NCBI GenBank assembly: GCA_001798595.1
Contig: MGSS01000003.1
Span: 1-49,926, forward strand
Reading direction: 5' to 3'
Source of the DNA: Deltaproteobacteria bacterium RIFCSPLOWO2_12_FULL_60_19
Lineage (GTDB): Bacteria; Desulfobacterota; Binatia; UBA9968
DNA length: 49,926 bases
The position numbers and the translations under genes are program-made. Positions 32,093-43,191 of this stretch are shown piece by piece. Numbering within the stretch: the first letter of the stretch is position 1; each line of letters begins with the position of its first letter. The notes below the pieces were generated by a model. It worked only from the letters and a program-made list of their open reading frames with translations, was not told where the DNA came from and searched no databases.

Positions 32093-33682
32093 ATGGAAGG
32101 AATAGAACTTCGTCCGTGGGAGCCGGGCTTCACCGTACCGGAACGCTTCAATATGGCGAGCCTCCTTTTGGAGCGTCACGTGGAGCAGGGCCGTGGCCAT
32201 CGCACGGCGATTTACTATGGCGACGACAAGATTACCTATCAGCAGCTTTATGAGCTCGCCAATCGAGCAGGCAACGCGCTTGCTGGTCTGGGGGTGGAAC
32301 CCGAGCAGCGGGTGATACTGCTTTTGCCCGACGGCCCCGAATTCGTGGCAACCTTCCTGGGGGCGATGAAGATCGGAGCGGTCCCGGTTCCGATCAACGT
32401 CCTGGCGACCTCTTCCGATTTAGCTTATTTTTTGAACGACAGCCGCAGCAAAGTAGTGGTGACGGGGCAGGAGTTCCTGCCCAAAGTTGAAGCCGTTAAG
32501 GCGCAATCTTTTAGCCTGCGACACATCGTTGTGGCCGGCGAAGATCCGGGAGAGAACCATTCATTCCATCGTCTGGTCGCGGCAAGTTCGCCCCGGCTCG
32601 AAATTTTTCCAACCCAGCGCGACGATGCCTCTTACTGGTTATATAGCTCCGGCACAACCGGCCAGCCCAAAGGCGTCATCCACCTGCACCATGATCTCGT
32701 CTACTGCGTAGAAACCTGGGGCTGCCACGTAGCACGTTTCACTCCGGACGATGTCGTCTATTGCGTGCCCCGCCTGTTTTTCTCTTTCGGTCTTAATATG
32801 GCCCTCTATCTTCCCCTGTATTACGGGGCCGCCGTAGCCCTTTCGCCTCGTCGCCAGGAGCCCGCCGTGGCCTTGGAAAATATTCGCCGCTACCGTCCCA
32901 GTTTCTTCGTCTCCGTTCCTACTTCCTATGGACAGATCCTGCGTGAGATCGAGGACAAAGGAATTGAGGCTGACCTGGGTTCAGTCCGCCATTGCGTTTC
33001 CGCCGGGGAACCCCTGCCCGCGCCTCTCTACGATCGCTGGCTGCGGCGCTTCGGCATCGAAATCATCGATGGCTTGGGCTCGACGGAGGTCGGATGGGTC
33101 TATATCAGTAACCGCCCTGGAAAGGTAAAGCGCGGAAGCAGCGGCTTATTGCTTCCCGGCTACGAGACGAAAATTGTCGATCCGGAAGGCCGAGAGGTCT
33201 CTCCCGGCGAAGTCGGGGACCTGCTGGTCTCAAGCGAAAGCTTGGCGGCCGGCTATTGGAACAAACACGCCAAGACCAAGGAAACCTTTTCCGGCTCATG
33301 GATGAGGACCGGCGATCGCTACTCGCGGGATGGGGAAGGATACTTTTTCTACGGCGGCCGGTCGGACGACGTGCTGAAAGTCGGCGGCATCTGGGTCTCT
33401 CCTCTCGAAGTGGAGCAGGTTTTACTGGAGCATGAGGCCGTGGCTGAATGCGCAGTGATCGGCGCCGCCGATGAAACCGGTCTTGTGAAACCGAAGGCTT
33501 TCGTCACGCTGCGCGCCGGGTTTCAGCCCGGCCCCGAGCTTGCGGGAGAGCTTCAGAGGTTCGTGAAAGGGCGGCTGTCGCCGTACAAATACCCGCGCTG
33601 GATTGGGTTCGTCGACGATCTCCCCAAGACCGTTACGGGCAAGATCCAGCGCTATAGACTGCGCCAGCTTCAAAAGAGTTAA
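32093..33682 (+). CDS. Benzoate-CoA-ligase-type acyl-CoA synthetase
   Basis: 529 residues from the ATG at 32093. The adenylate-forming motifs are complete: YSSGTTGQPKGVIHLHHDL, LGSTEVGWVYIS, the Asp in WMRTGDRY, and the C-terminal catalytic Lys region LPKTVTGKIQRYRLR. The whole sequence resembles benzoate-CoA ligases (HHDLVYCVETWG, FSFGLNMALYLPLYYGAA). It would activate an aromatic or related acid to a CoA thioester for degradation. No ring-reducing or other aromatic-pathway genes are nearby. Confidence 0.9.
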   Translation: MEGIELRPWEPGFTVPERFNMASLLLERHVEQGRGHRTAIYYGDDKITYQQLYELANRAGNALAGLGVEPEQRVILLLPDGPEFVATFLGAMKIGAVPVPINVLATSSDLAYFLNDSRSKVVVTGQEFLPKVEAVKAQSFSLRHIVVAGEDPGENHSFHRLVAASSPRLEIFPTQRDDASYWLYSSGTTGQPKGVIHLHHDLVYCVETWGCHVARFTPDDVVYCVPRLFFSFGLNMALYLPLYYGAAVALSPRRQEPAVALENIRRYRPSFFVSVPTSYGQILREIEDKGIEADLGSVRHCVSAGEPLPAPLYDRWLRRFGIEIIDGLGSTEVGWVYISNRPGKVKRGSSGLLLPGYETKIVDPEGREVSPGEVGDLLVSSESLAAGYWNKHAKTKETFSGSWMRTGDRYSRDGEGYFFYGGRSDDVLKVGGIWVSPLEVEQVLLEHEAVAECAVIGAADETGLVKPKAFVTLRAGFQPGPELAGELQRFVKGRLSPYKYPRWIGFVDDLPKTVTGKIQRYRLRQLQKS

Positions 33683-33748
33683 AGAAACCCCGCTCCTGCT
33701 TTAGAGGTGCCCGGAGAAAGAACTCACTCGGTTGAAGACTCTCGATTC

Positions 33749-34672
33749 ATGAAAAGTTACCAAAGAGCATTTGTCCTTCTGCTCGTCGCGCTGGCGGTCG
33801 CCGCTCTGCTCAGTCCGTGGGTCGCCGCGCTGTGGAATGCCGTCCTCGCCGCGCGGCCGGAGTGGGAGCGCTACCGCTATTCGTTCTCCCACATCTTCGG
33901 GCGCACGTTCATGATCGCCGGCGTGGCGATCTTTTTATCCTGCCGGTCATGGATCGGGATTCGGTCGGCGCGGGATTTAGGCCTCGGGCCGCTGCGCCAG
34001 GCGTTGGCGAATGTGCCGCTTGGATTTTTTCTCGCCGTCGCTTCCGTAGCTCTGCTCGGTCTCGTGATGTCCGTCGCGGATGTCTTTGATCCTTACTTCC
34101 GCCTTTCGCTCTCAGGCGGCTTGCAGCGCTCCGTGAAGGCGCTGTTGGCGGCGCTGACCGTCGGTTTTCTCGAAGAGATGTTTTTTCGCGGCATTATCTT
34201 CAAAGGCCTCGCGGAAAACACCCGGCGCGCGACGGCTTTCACCGCGGCCAGCCTGTTTTTCGCCGCGATCCACTTCGTCCGCCCGGGCGAGAGATTTTCC
34301 GTCGAAGGAATCGATCCTCTTGCGGGAGCGCGTTACCTGGGCCAGGCCTTTGCGCCGCTTCTCGATCCGCTTCCGATTTTACCCGGCCTCTTCGGCCTGT
34401 TTGTCATCGCCCTGGTGCTGAGCTACGCGTTTCTGCGCACCGGGTCGATCTATCTTTCGATGGGGCTGCACGCGGGATGGGTTTTTGGAATCAAGACCAT
34501 CCGCGTTTACGGCGATTTTTCTCGCGGCGATCTAGGCTGGCTCTTCGGCTCATCGGACCCGAAGATCGTCAGCGGAGTTGCGACCTGGCTGGGCGTCCTG
34601 TGCGTCGGCGTCGTCGTTCACTTCATGACGCGCAAGAAGCAGCTTCCAAGGTCAAGGGCTCCAGCGGAATGA
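33749..34672 (+). CDS. CPBP-family intramembrane metalloprotease
   Basis: 307 residues with about eight hydrophobic helices. The CPBP/Rce1-like catalytic motifs are FLEEMFFRGIIFK (EExxxR), FAAIHFVRPG and GLHAGWVFG. Such proteins cut within the membrane or act in prenyl-protein-like processing; bacterial roles are diverse. The ATG at 33749 follows a weak ribosome site. A large palindromic repeat follows its stop. Confidence 0.87.
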   Translation: MKSYQRAFVLLLVALAVAALLSPWVAALWNAVLAARPEWERYRYSFSHIFGRTFMIAGVAIFLSCRSWIGIRSARDLGLGPLRQALANVPLGFFLAVASVALLGLVMSVADVFDPYFRLSLSGGLQRSVKALLAALTVGFLEEMFFRGIIFKGLAENTRRATAFTAASLFFAAIHFVRPGERFSVEGIDPLAGARYLGQAFAPLLDPLPILPGLFGLFVIALVLSYAFLRTGSIYLSMGLHAGWVFGIKTIRVYGDFSRGDLGWLFGSSDPKIVSGVATWLGVLCVGVVVHFMTRKKQLPRSRAPAE

Positions 34673-34689
34673 TGAAAGAGTCCGTCTTC

Positions 34690-34814
34690 AGGCCGGTCAA
34701 AAAGGTCCCAGATACAAGGCGCGCGAAGGTCTGCGAGCGGAGGCGTACTTGACCAGTACGTTGACGCGAAGCGGACCGAGCGCAACGCCGTAGATGGGCC
34801 TTTTTCAACGGCCT
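34690..34814. repeat. Large intergenic palindrome, AAAAAGG...CCTTTTT type
   Basis: Begins AGGCCGGTCAAAAAGGTCCC and ends GGGCCTTTTTCAACGGCCT, giving long imperfect arms around a GTAC-TTGACCA-GTAC centre. It lies between convergent genes, where a bidirectional terminator would be useful. Similar elements are, from general experience, dispersed in several bacterial genomes; copy number here is not known beyond this one. Confidence 0.8.
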
Positions 34815-34815
34815 G

Positions 34816-35907
34816 TTATTCTTCGCCGACCAGGACGCAATGATCGGGATGGGCTACGGCGAAGACCTTCTGTCCCGGCTCGTAGCGCTGCGAAGGGGGG
34901 GCGACGACGCGCAGCTTTAACTGGCCGGCCGGAAGCTCGACGATGTAGTCGATGGCGTCGCCGAAGTAGATGCGCCGCTGAATATTGCCGGAGAAGACGT
35001 TGTATCCCTTTTGCCGCGGCTCTCGGGTCTCCAACTCAGTGCCCAAAAGAGAGATGTTGTGCGGGCGGATGCAGACGAAAGCCTCGGCGCCTTTGCTGGG
35101 ATTTTCCGCCGAGCTTACCTGCAAGCTCAGCCCGGCGCCCAAATCCACTTGCCGGTTTTCTTCCAGCTTGCCCTTGAGGATATTCGTCTTGCCGATGAAC
35201 TCCGCGACAAAGCGGGTCCTGGGCCGGTCGAAGATTTCGTCGGAGGTGCCCACTTGAACTATTTTTCCCTGGTGCATGACTGCGATCCGGTCCGAAGTCA
35301 CCATCGCCTCGGCCTGGTCGTGCGTGACATAGATCGTGGTGATGCGGAATTCCTCGTGCAGCCGGCGGATCTCGAAGCGCATCTCCTCGCGGAGATTGGC
35401 GTCGAGGTTGCTGAGCGGCTCGTCCAATAGCAGAATCTGCGGCTCGACCACGAGCGCTCGCGCCAGCGCGACGCGCTGCTGCTGCCCGCCCGAGAGCTCG
35501 GCCGGGTAGCGGCCCGCCAAAGTTTCCAGGTGGACGAGGCGCAGAATGCGATCCACCTTTTTCTCGATCTCTCCGCCGAGGCGCTTCTTGAGCTTCAGGC
35601 CATACGCGACGTTCTGGAATACGGTCATGTGCGGCCAGACGGCGTAGCTCTGAAAGATCATCGACATGTGACGCCGCTCGGGCGGGATCAAGAGCGACGG
35701 CGAGGAAATCACTTCGCCGTTGACTCGTATCTCTCCCGCGTCCGGCTGGAGAAAGCCGGCGACGAGCCGGAGCGTCGTCGTTTTGCCGCACCCCGAGGGG
35801 CCGAGCAGCGAGACGAGCTCGCCGTCGGCGATTTCCAGATTAAGATCATCGACCGCCGCCGACTCGGCGAAGCGCTTGGTTAACCCGCGAAGCGAAACTG
35901 TAGCCAC
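34816..35907 (-). CDS. ABC importer ATPase, iron(III)/polyamine type
   Basis: 363 residues. Walker A GPSGCGKTTTLR, Q-loop FQSYAVWPHM, signature LSGGQQQRVALARAL, Walker B LLLDEPLSNLD and H-loop VTHDQ are all present. The C-terminal TOBE-type domain (about 240-360) is typical of PotA/FbpC-family ATPases. It is the last gene of a substrate-binding/permease/ATPase operon, starting 3 nt after the permease stop. Confidence 0.94.
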   Translation of the reverse strand: MATVSLRGLTKRFAESAAVDDLNLEIADGELVSLLGPSGCGKTTTLRLVAGFLQPDAGEIRVNGEVISSPSLLIPPERRHMSMIFQSYAVWPHMTVFQNVAYGLKLKKRLGGEIEKKVDRILRLVHLETLAGRYPAELSGGQQQRVALARALVVEPQILLLDEPLSNLDANLREEMRFEIRRLHEEFRITTIYVTHDQAEAMVTSDRIAVMHQGKIVQVGTSDEIFDRPRTRFVAEFIGKTNILKGKLEENRQVDLGAGLSLQVSSAENPSKGAEAFVCIRPHNISLLGTELETREPRQKGYNVFSGNIQRRIYFGDAIDYIVELPAGQLKLRVVAPPSQRYEPGQKVFAVAHPDHCVLVGEE

Positions 35908-35910
35908 CTT

Positions 35911-37638
35911 CTACTCCCTCGTTGCCACGACTTCCCTCGCCAACATCCACTGGACGGAAAGGACCACGGCGAAAGAGACCACGAGCAAAAGAATTCCCAG
36001 GACGGCGATGACGCCGACCTGACCTTCCTCCTTGAGGTCGAAAATAACCACGGAGATGACCTTCGACTTGGGCGTGAAAAGGAGGATCGAAGCGCTCAGC
36101 TCGCGAATCACGCCGATGAAGATGAAACACCAGGTCGCGATCAGCCCCGACCTTGCCAGCGGCGCGGTGATGTCTTTCAACACCCTCAACCGATTCGCGC
36201 CGAGAATCCGGCTGGCGTCTTCCAGCTCCGGGTGGATGCTCTTGAACGTCGTCTCGGCCTGTGAGAAGCCGATCGGCATCTCTTTGGTAAGATAGGCGAC
36301 GAACAGAATCCAGATCGTGCCGTAGAGGACGATGGGCGGGCGCGTATAGGCGATGAAAAGGCCCACGGCCAGGACGACGCCCGGCACGACCAGAGGCGCC
36401 AGCGCGAAAAAGGTGAGGTAGCGCGCCCCGCGGAAAAGCCGGCGATTGGTGATGTAGGCGATGAGCGCCGCGATTCCCGTTCCTACGGTCGCGGTAAGGA
36501 TGCCGAGCTGGAACGTGTTGATAATTGCGTTCTGCGTATCGCCGTACTCGAAAAAAGTGAACGTAAAATTGTGCAACGTGAAGTTGTCCCACGTGAGCGG
36601 CATCGCCCATGCCTTGGCCAGAGACGCTTTTAAGAGAATCCAGTAGGGAAGAAAGACGGAAAGGGCGAGGATGCCTACAACGAGCAAAAAGAGCGGGATG
36701 CGCAGCGCCCCCAGCCGCACCAGCCGTTTCTGTCCGCCTTTTCCTCCTACGGTGCTATAGCCGCGCCGGCCGAGGAGCTTTTTCTGCACGGCAAGCAGCG
36801 CCATGGTCGCCAGGAGCAGCGGCACGGAAAGCGCGGCCGCCAGGTCCAATCGAGGCGGATACTGGAACAAAGCCCAGATCTGCGTCGTGATCGTATGGAG
36901 TCCCGCCGGCAGGCCGAGGATCGCGGGCGCGCCGAATAGAGAGAGCGAATGGAGAAAGGCGAGGATGAACCCGCCGATCAACGCCGGCGCGGCCAGCGGC
37001 AGAGTGACGGTCAGCGCCACTCTCCATTTCCTTGCGCCCAGGATATTGGCCGCGTCCTCCAAATCCGAGGACATCAACTCGCAGACGTTGGCGATCATGG
37101 AAAAGACGTAAGGGAAGCTATAAAGCGCCATGACGATGATGAGCCCTTCCCGGCTGAAGATATTGAACAGATGGCCTTCCGCCCCCGTGAGCCAGCGGTA
37201 GAGCTTGTTCAGCTCGCCGGCATTGGGCCCGGCCAAAAGCGTCCAGGCAAAGGCGCCGAGAAACGGCGGCGTGACGAACGACGCCATGACCAGCGCGCGC
37301 ACGGTCCGCTTGAACGGCAGATCGGATCGCGTCACCAGCCAGCCCAGCAGCGCGCCGATCACGACGGCGATGACGCCGACCCAGGTGGAGATGATGAGGG
37401 TTTGCCAGATCGCTTTGAGGAGCGCGCCTTCCTTGAAGACTTGTAGGTAACCGTCGAAGGTGAAGCCCTGCTCGCCCTTGACGCTGGTCACGAAGATCCA
37501 GCCCAACGGCAGGATCATCAAAAAGATGAGGAAGAGGGCCGCGCCGATCCAGACCGGAAGCGTCCGGTCCACCGCCTTCAGTCTGAGCCAGGTCCCCGCC
37601 CTCAACCGCCCAACCGCTTCCGCATAGGACATCCGCAT
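35911..37638 (-). CDS. Fused-domain ABC permease, iron(III)-type importer
   Basis: 575 residues with two permease halves in one chain, each with about six spans. EAA-type ATPase-contact loops occur in both: EDAANILGARKWRVALTVTL and EDASRILGANRLRVLKD. This arrangement is typical of FbpB-like iron(III) and related importers. Gene order SBP-permease-ATPase with 9 and 3 nt gaps indicates one operon. Confidence 0.93.
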   Translation of the reverse strand: MRMSYAEAVGRLRAGTWLRLKAVDRTLPVWIGAALFLIFLMILPLGWIFVTSVKGEQGFTFDGYLQVFKEGALLKAIWQTLIISTWVGVIAVVIGALLGWLVTRSDLPFKRTVRALVMASFVTPPFLGAFAWTLLAGPNAGELNKLYRWLTGAEGHLFNIFSREGLIIVMALYSFPYVFSMIANVCELMSSDLEDAANILGARKWRVALTVTLPLAAPALIGGFILAFLHSLSLFGAPAILGLPAGLHTITTQIWALFQYPPRLDLAAALSVPLLLATMALLAVQKKLLGRRGYSTVGGKGGQKRLVRLGALRIPLFLLVVGILALSVFLPYWILLKASLAKAWAMPLTWDNFTLHNFTFTFFEYGDTQNAIINTFQLGILTATVGTGIAALIAYITNRRLFRGARYLTFFALAPLVVPGVVLAVGLFIAYTRPPIVLYGTIWILFVAYLTKEMPIGFSQAETTFKSIHPELEDASRILGANRLRVLKDITAPLARSGLIATWCFIFIGVIRELSASILLFTPKSKVISVVIFDLKEEGQVGVIAVLGILLLVVSFAVVLSVQWMLAREVVATRE

Positions 37639-37647
37639 CGTCCGATC

Positions 37648-38667
37648 TTACGCGCCGAAGAACTCGACAAAGCGCTTCTTGATCTCCTCGTTCCGCTTCT
37701 CCAACTCGTCCGGGCTGACAGCCAGGAGCTTCAACGCTTTTAGCACAGGCTTATCTTTGGGGTACGTCACTTCAGGGTGGCCGGTATACAAACCCTCGCG
37801 ATCGGCGAGCGTCTGCTGCGCCTCTTTGGTGAAGATAAATTCGGTAAACAGCTTCGCGGCATTGGGGTGCGGGGAATCCTTGGCGATTGCGGTCGGCGAA
37901 ACCACCAGGGGCACGCCCTCCTTCGGATAGACGATCTTGATGGGGTTACCTTGCTTGAGAGTTTTATAATAAAAGTATTCGGCGCCATTGACCCCCACGG
38001 GCCTTTCGCCGGAGGCGACCACGCCGGCGGGATCGTTGGCCGACTGGACCAGGTGAAGCTTGTTTTGCGCCAGCGCCTTAAAATAGTCCCAGCCAAACTC
38101 TTTCACCAGCGCGAGCACGTGCGTCATAATGATGCCGCTGTAGCCGGGATGGGCGGTCACCTGCTTGCCCCTCCACTTGGGATCCAGAAGATCTTTCCAG
38201 GCCTGTGGCGCCTCTTTATCAGCAAGGATTTTAGGGTTGTAAGCAATGACCGAGAGAGTCGCCCGCATCCCGTAATAGAACCCATCGCTGTCCTTGAAGC
38301 CGGCGGGGAAGCTTTCCACCGCCTTGGGAACATACTTCATCAGTAGCCCTTTGTCTTTGAGGAGCACAAAGTGGCCGGCATCGGAGGTGTGGATGATATC
38401 GACGTTCTTGATGCCGGCGGATATCTCCTGCATCGTCCTTTGAAGCACGCGCTGCGAGCCGCTTCTATGAACCTCTACTTCGATTCCCTTGTACTTGTTC
38501 ATGAAGAGGTGGGCCAGCATGGTGGAGGAGGGGATGGCGAGCGAGGTGTACCAAACCACCTTCCGCTCTTTTTTGGCCGCCTCGATCAACGCCGCGTCTT
38601 GAGCCAAGGCGGTAGCCGACCAGGCGATGAGCAGAGCCGATAGCGCGAGTCCAATAGACTTTTTCAT
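37648..38667 (-). CDS. Periplasmic binding protein of the iron(III)-type ABC importer
   Basis: 339 residues with a signal peptide (IGLALSALLIAWSATALAQ) and AAGGAGGGACG upstream. It has the two-lobed fold of the FbpA/SBP_bac family: VVWYTSLAIPSSTMLAHLF, PAGVVASGERPVGVNG and VVSPTAIAKDSPHPNAAKLF. A Tyr-rich segment (AEYFYYKTL) sits where FbpA proteins place iron-binding tyrosines, which would fit ferric iron, but other oxyanion ligands are possible. Confidence 0.9.
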   Translation of the reverse strand: MKKSIGLALSALLIAWSATALAQDAALIEAAKKERKVVWYTSLAIPSSTMLAHLFMNKYKGIEVEVHRSGSQRVLQRTMQEISAGIKNVDIIHTSDAGHFVLLKDKGLLMKYVPKAVESFPAGFKDSDGFYYGMRATLSVIAYNPKILADKEAPQAWKDLLDPKWRGKQVTAHPGYSGIIMTHVLALVKEFGWDYFKALAQNKLHLVQSANDPAGVVASGERPVGVNGAEYFYYKTLKQGNPIKIVYPKEGVPLVVSPTAIAKDSPHPNAAKLFTEFIFTKEAQQTLADREGLYTGHPEVTYPKDKPVLKALKLLAVSPDELEKRNEEIKKRFVEFFGA

Positions 38668-38701
38668 CTTCGTCCCTCCTTAGGATAGTCTCGGCGTAAC
38701 A

Positions 38702-38754
38702 CTACCATATCCCCGCCGCGCCACTCAAGCTTAACTTCGGGGTTAACATGGTAG
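38702..38754. repeat. Inverted repeat in the divergent region
   Basis: CTACCAT...CCCCG and CGGGG...ATGGTAG form a two-part hairpin upstream of the iron-type importer operon and the beta-propeller gene. It could be an operator for the divergent pair; no Fur-box match is apparent. Confidence 0.4.
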
Positions 38755-38899
38755 GGAAAGAGTGTGGACTTCGGCGGCACACGTGTGGGTGTTCGCCAAG
38801 GTACAATTAGTCCATGCCCGGCTAGATAAGGGCCACAACTCCGGCTTGCAATCCAATCATTGTCCGGTGTAACTTTCTCCCTGCGAAAGGAGACCCGCC

Positions 38900-40033
38900 A
38901 TGAAGTCGCTCGTCCGTGTCTTACTTGTGATGTCGTTTGTCCTGTCGGTATCTTCGGCACGGGCCGAAATCCTGGCGCTGCTCAACTACGAGACCAAGCC
39001 CGAGCAGACTATCAGAAGGGAAGGGCTCGCCGTCATCGACGTGGACCCCAAGTCGCCGACCTTCGGCAAGCTGCTGATGGACATCCCGCTGCCGCCGGAT
39101 CTCGTGGCCCACCACATCTACTTCAACCGCAACAAGAGCAAAGCCTACATCACCGCGCTGGGCAAAAGCATTCTGCACGTCATGGACCTTACCCGCTTTC
39201 CCTATCGGATCAAAGCCGTGCCGGTGCCGGACTGCCAGGTGCTGGAGGATGTGGTCTTCTCCGAGGACAACCGGATCTGGCATCTCACCTGCATGGGTTC
39301 GAGCAACGTGATCATGGGCGACGCCACAACCGACAAACCTACCAAGACGATATCGTCGCCCGGAGGGTCCACTTTCATCAAACATCCCCATGGCATCAGC
39401 CTCCATACCGGTATCGATCGACTCATCATCACGAGCACGGTGCGGCCGTCCGACCTTGGCGACCCCGGCGAGACCGTGACCATACTTGAAGCCAAGAGCG
39501 GAAAGGTGCTCTCGACCCACAAGGTGTCTCTCAAGCCGTCGCCCGCAGGCGAGGCGCCGGTCGAGGCGATGTTCCTGCCCGGCTCGAACCCGCCGGTTGC
39601 CTACATCACCAATATGTACGGAGCGACGCTCTGGATGGCGGTCTGGAACGCAGCGACCAAGAGCTTCAGCTTCAGCCAGGTGGACGACCTCGGCTCACGC
39701 GGCCACGGAGTGGCGCTGGAAATGGAGCACAACAAAAAGCGCGACCGGCTGTACGTCACCACCGCCAAGCCGGGACACGTCAGCATCTACGACGTAAGCA
39801 GCCCGCAGAAGCCCAAGTTCCTGAAAGCCGTCGCCGCAGCCGAGGGGGCGCACCACCTGGCCTTCTCGCCGGATGAACGTTACCTTTTCGTCCAGAACAG
39901 TCTGCTCAACCTGCCGGGCATGAGCGACGGCTCGATCACCGTGATCGACATGGCCAAGGAAGAGCCTGTCGCGCGCGTGGACACGCTCAAAAACATGGGT
40001 CTCAACCCTAACTGCATCGTGCTGCTTCCTTGA
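38900..40033 (+). CDS. Secreted beta-propeller protein (YVTN/SBP56-like)
   Basis: 377 residues with a signal peptide (VRVLLVMSFVLSVSSARA) and GAAAGGAGACC upstream. The remainder is a run of blade-like units: GLAVIDVDPKSPTFGKLLMD, KSILHVMDLTRFPYRIKAV, SGKVLSTHKVSLKP, GHVSIYDVSSPQKPKF and GSITVIDMAKEEPVARV. The blade sequences recall YVTN and the SBP56/methanethiol-oxidase propeller, but the cysteine that SBP56 uses is not evident. Ligand and activity unknown. Confidence 0.78.
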   Translation: MKSLVRVLLVMSFVLSVSSARAEILALLNYETKPEQTIRREGLAVIDVDPKSPTFGKLLMDIPLPPDLVAHHIYFNRNKSKAYITALGKSILHVMDLTRFPYRIKAVPVPDCQVLEDVVFSEDNRIWHLTCMGSSNVIMGDATTDKPTKTISSPGGSTFIKHPHGISLHTGIDRLIITSTVRPSDLGDPGETVTILEAKSGKVLSTHKVSLKPSPAGEAPVEAMFLPGSNPPVAYITNMYGATLWMAVWNAATKSFSFSQVDDLGSRGHGVALEMEHNKKRDRLYVTTAKPGHVSIYDVSSPQKPKFLKAVAAAEGAHHLAFSPDERYLFVQNSLLNLPGMSDGSITVIDMAKEEPVARVDTLKNMGLNPNCIVLLP

Positions 40034-42249
<2,216 letters not shown>

Positions 42250-42356
42250 AAAGCCGGCGGTGTTCGGCCCGTCCCCGGGGACAGTTAAAGGATTCCATGA
42301 ATTTTTTGCTTTAAGTTATGGCAGAGCATGAGAGAATTATTTTTCCTCTATGCCCC

Positions 42357-42386
42357 TTGACGGGTGCCGCGCGCGTGGTGTATTCT
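42357..42386 (+). promoter_or_regulatory. Sigma70-type promoter upstream of carD
   Basis: TTGACG and TATTCT are spaced by 18 bp. The predicted start, about 42393, is only a few bases before the terminator hairpin, so transcripts would stop early unless read through. Confidence 0.45.
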
Positions 42387-42399
42387 TAAAATACTCGAT

Positions 42400-42432
42400 A
42401 GCGGTCCGTAGTGCGGGACCGCTAATTTTTTT
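42400..42432 (+). terminator. Rho-independent terminator
   Basis: An 8-bp perfect stem, AGCGGTCC with GGACCGCT, is followed by seven T. It lies between rimI and carD and directly after a promoter, so it may end the rimI transcript or act as an attenuator for carD. Confidence 0.75.
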
Positions 42433-42626
42433 GCACATTCTCCTCTCGATCGGGCGGATTGACATTGTGCCAGCGCTAAAACACGAACCACCCATGCGCT
42501 CCTACGGATCGTTCTCGCCTGTGGTCTCGCCGAACGTTTTTCACCTCATTTCGCATCCTCGCCACGCAAGTGTCAGGCCTGGAGAATATGGGATGCACGG
42601 AGTCTATTATTTTTCAGGAGGTGGCT

Positions 42627-43109
42627 ATGTTTAAGGTCGGCGAGAAGGTGGTGTACCCGGCGCATGGCGTGGGCCAGATCGAGGCGATTCGCAGCCAGGT
42701 GATCTCAGGAACGGAGAAGCGATTTTACATGCTGCGGATTCTAGACAGCGATATGAAGATCATGATCCCGGTCGACAACGTGGATTCGGTCGGGCTCAGA
42801 AAAGTCATCGACAGAAATATGGTCAATCAAGTCTACAAGGTGTTGCGCCAGAAGAAGATCGAGGCGGATCAGCAGACCTGGAACCGGCGCTATCGAGAGT
42901 ACACAGAGAAGATCAAGACCGGATCGATCCTGGAAATTGCCAAAGTCATGCGCGATCTGTTCGTGTTGAAGGGGGACAAGGAGCTGTCCTTCGGCGAGCG
43001 CAAGATGCTCGACACGGCCCGGAACCTCCTGGTAAAGGAACTCTCCATCGCGCGCTCCCACTCCGAAGACAGGATCATGGAAGAGCTGCGCCACATCTTC
43101 ACTCATTAA
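42627..43109 (+). CDS. carD: CarD/CdnL-family transcription regulator
   Basis: 160 residues from the ATG at 42627 with AGGAGGTGGCT upstream; longer frame readings are not supported. The N-terminal RNA-polymerase-binding domain shows FKVGEKVVYPAHGVGQIEAI and the DNA-binding helical C-terminus follows, with LVKELSIARSHSEDRIMEEL. CarD proteins stabilise the open promoter complex on rRNA and other promoters. ispD follows after a terminator, an order familiar from deltaproteobacterial-type genomes. Confidence 0.95.
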   Translation: MFKVGEKVVYPAHGVGQIEAIRSQVISGTEKRFYMLRILDSDMKIMIPVDNVDSVGLRKVIDRNMVNQVYKVLRQKKIEADQQTWNRRYREYTEKIKTGSILEIAKVMRDLFVLKGDKELSFGERKMLDTARNLLVKELSIARSHSEDRIMEELRHIFTH

Positions 43110-43135
43110 CCGTGCGTGTCCCGAACGAGGACTTT

Positions 43136-43175
43136 AAGGGCCGGGGGAAAGATGCCCTCGGCCCTTTGTTTTTTT
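43136..43175 (+). terminator. Rho-independent terminator after carD
   Basis: AAGGGCCG pairs with CGGCCCTT around a short loop and is followed by a T-run. It ends just before the ribosome site of ispD, so ispD probably has its own start of transcription or depends on read-through. Confidence 0.85.
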
Positions 43176-43191
43176 GCGCCAAGGAATTGAG

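Noticed and set aside
42459-42487. TTGACA at 42459 as a carD promoter
   Set aside because: No acceptable -10 hexamer lies at 16 to 18 bp.
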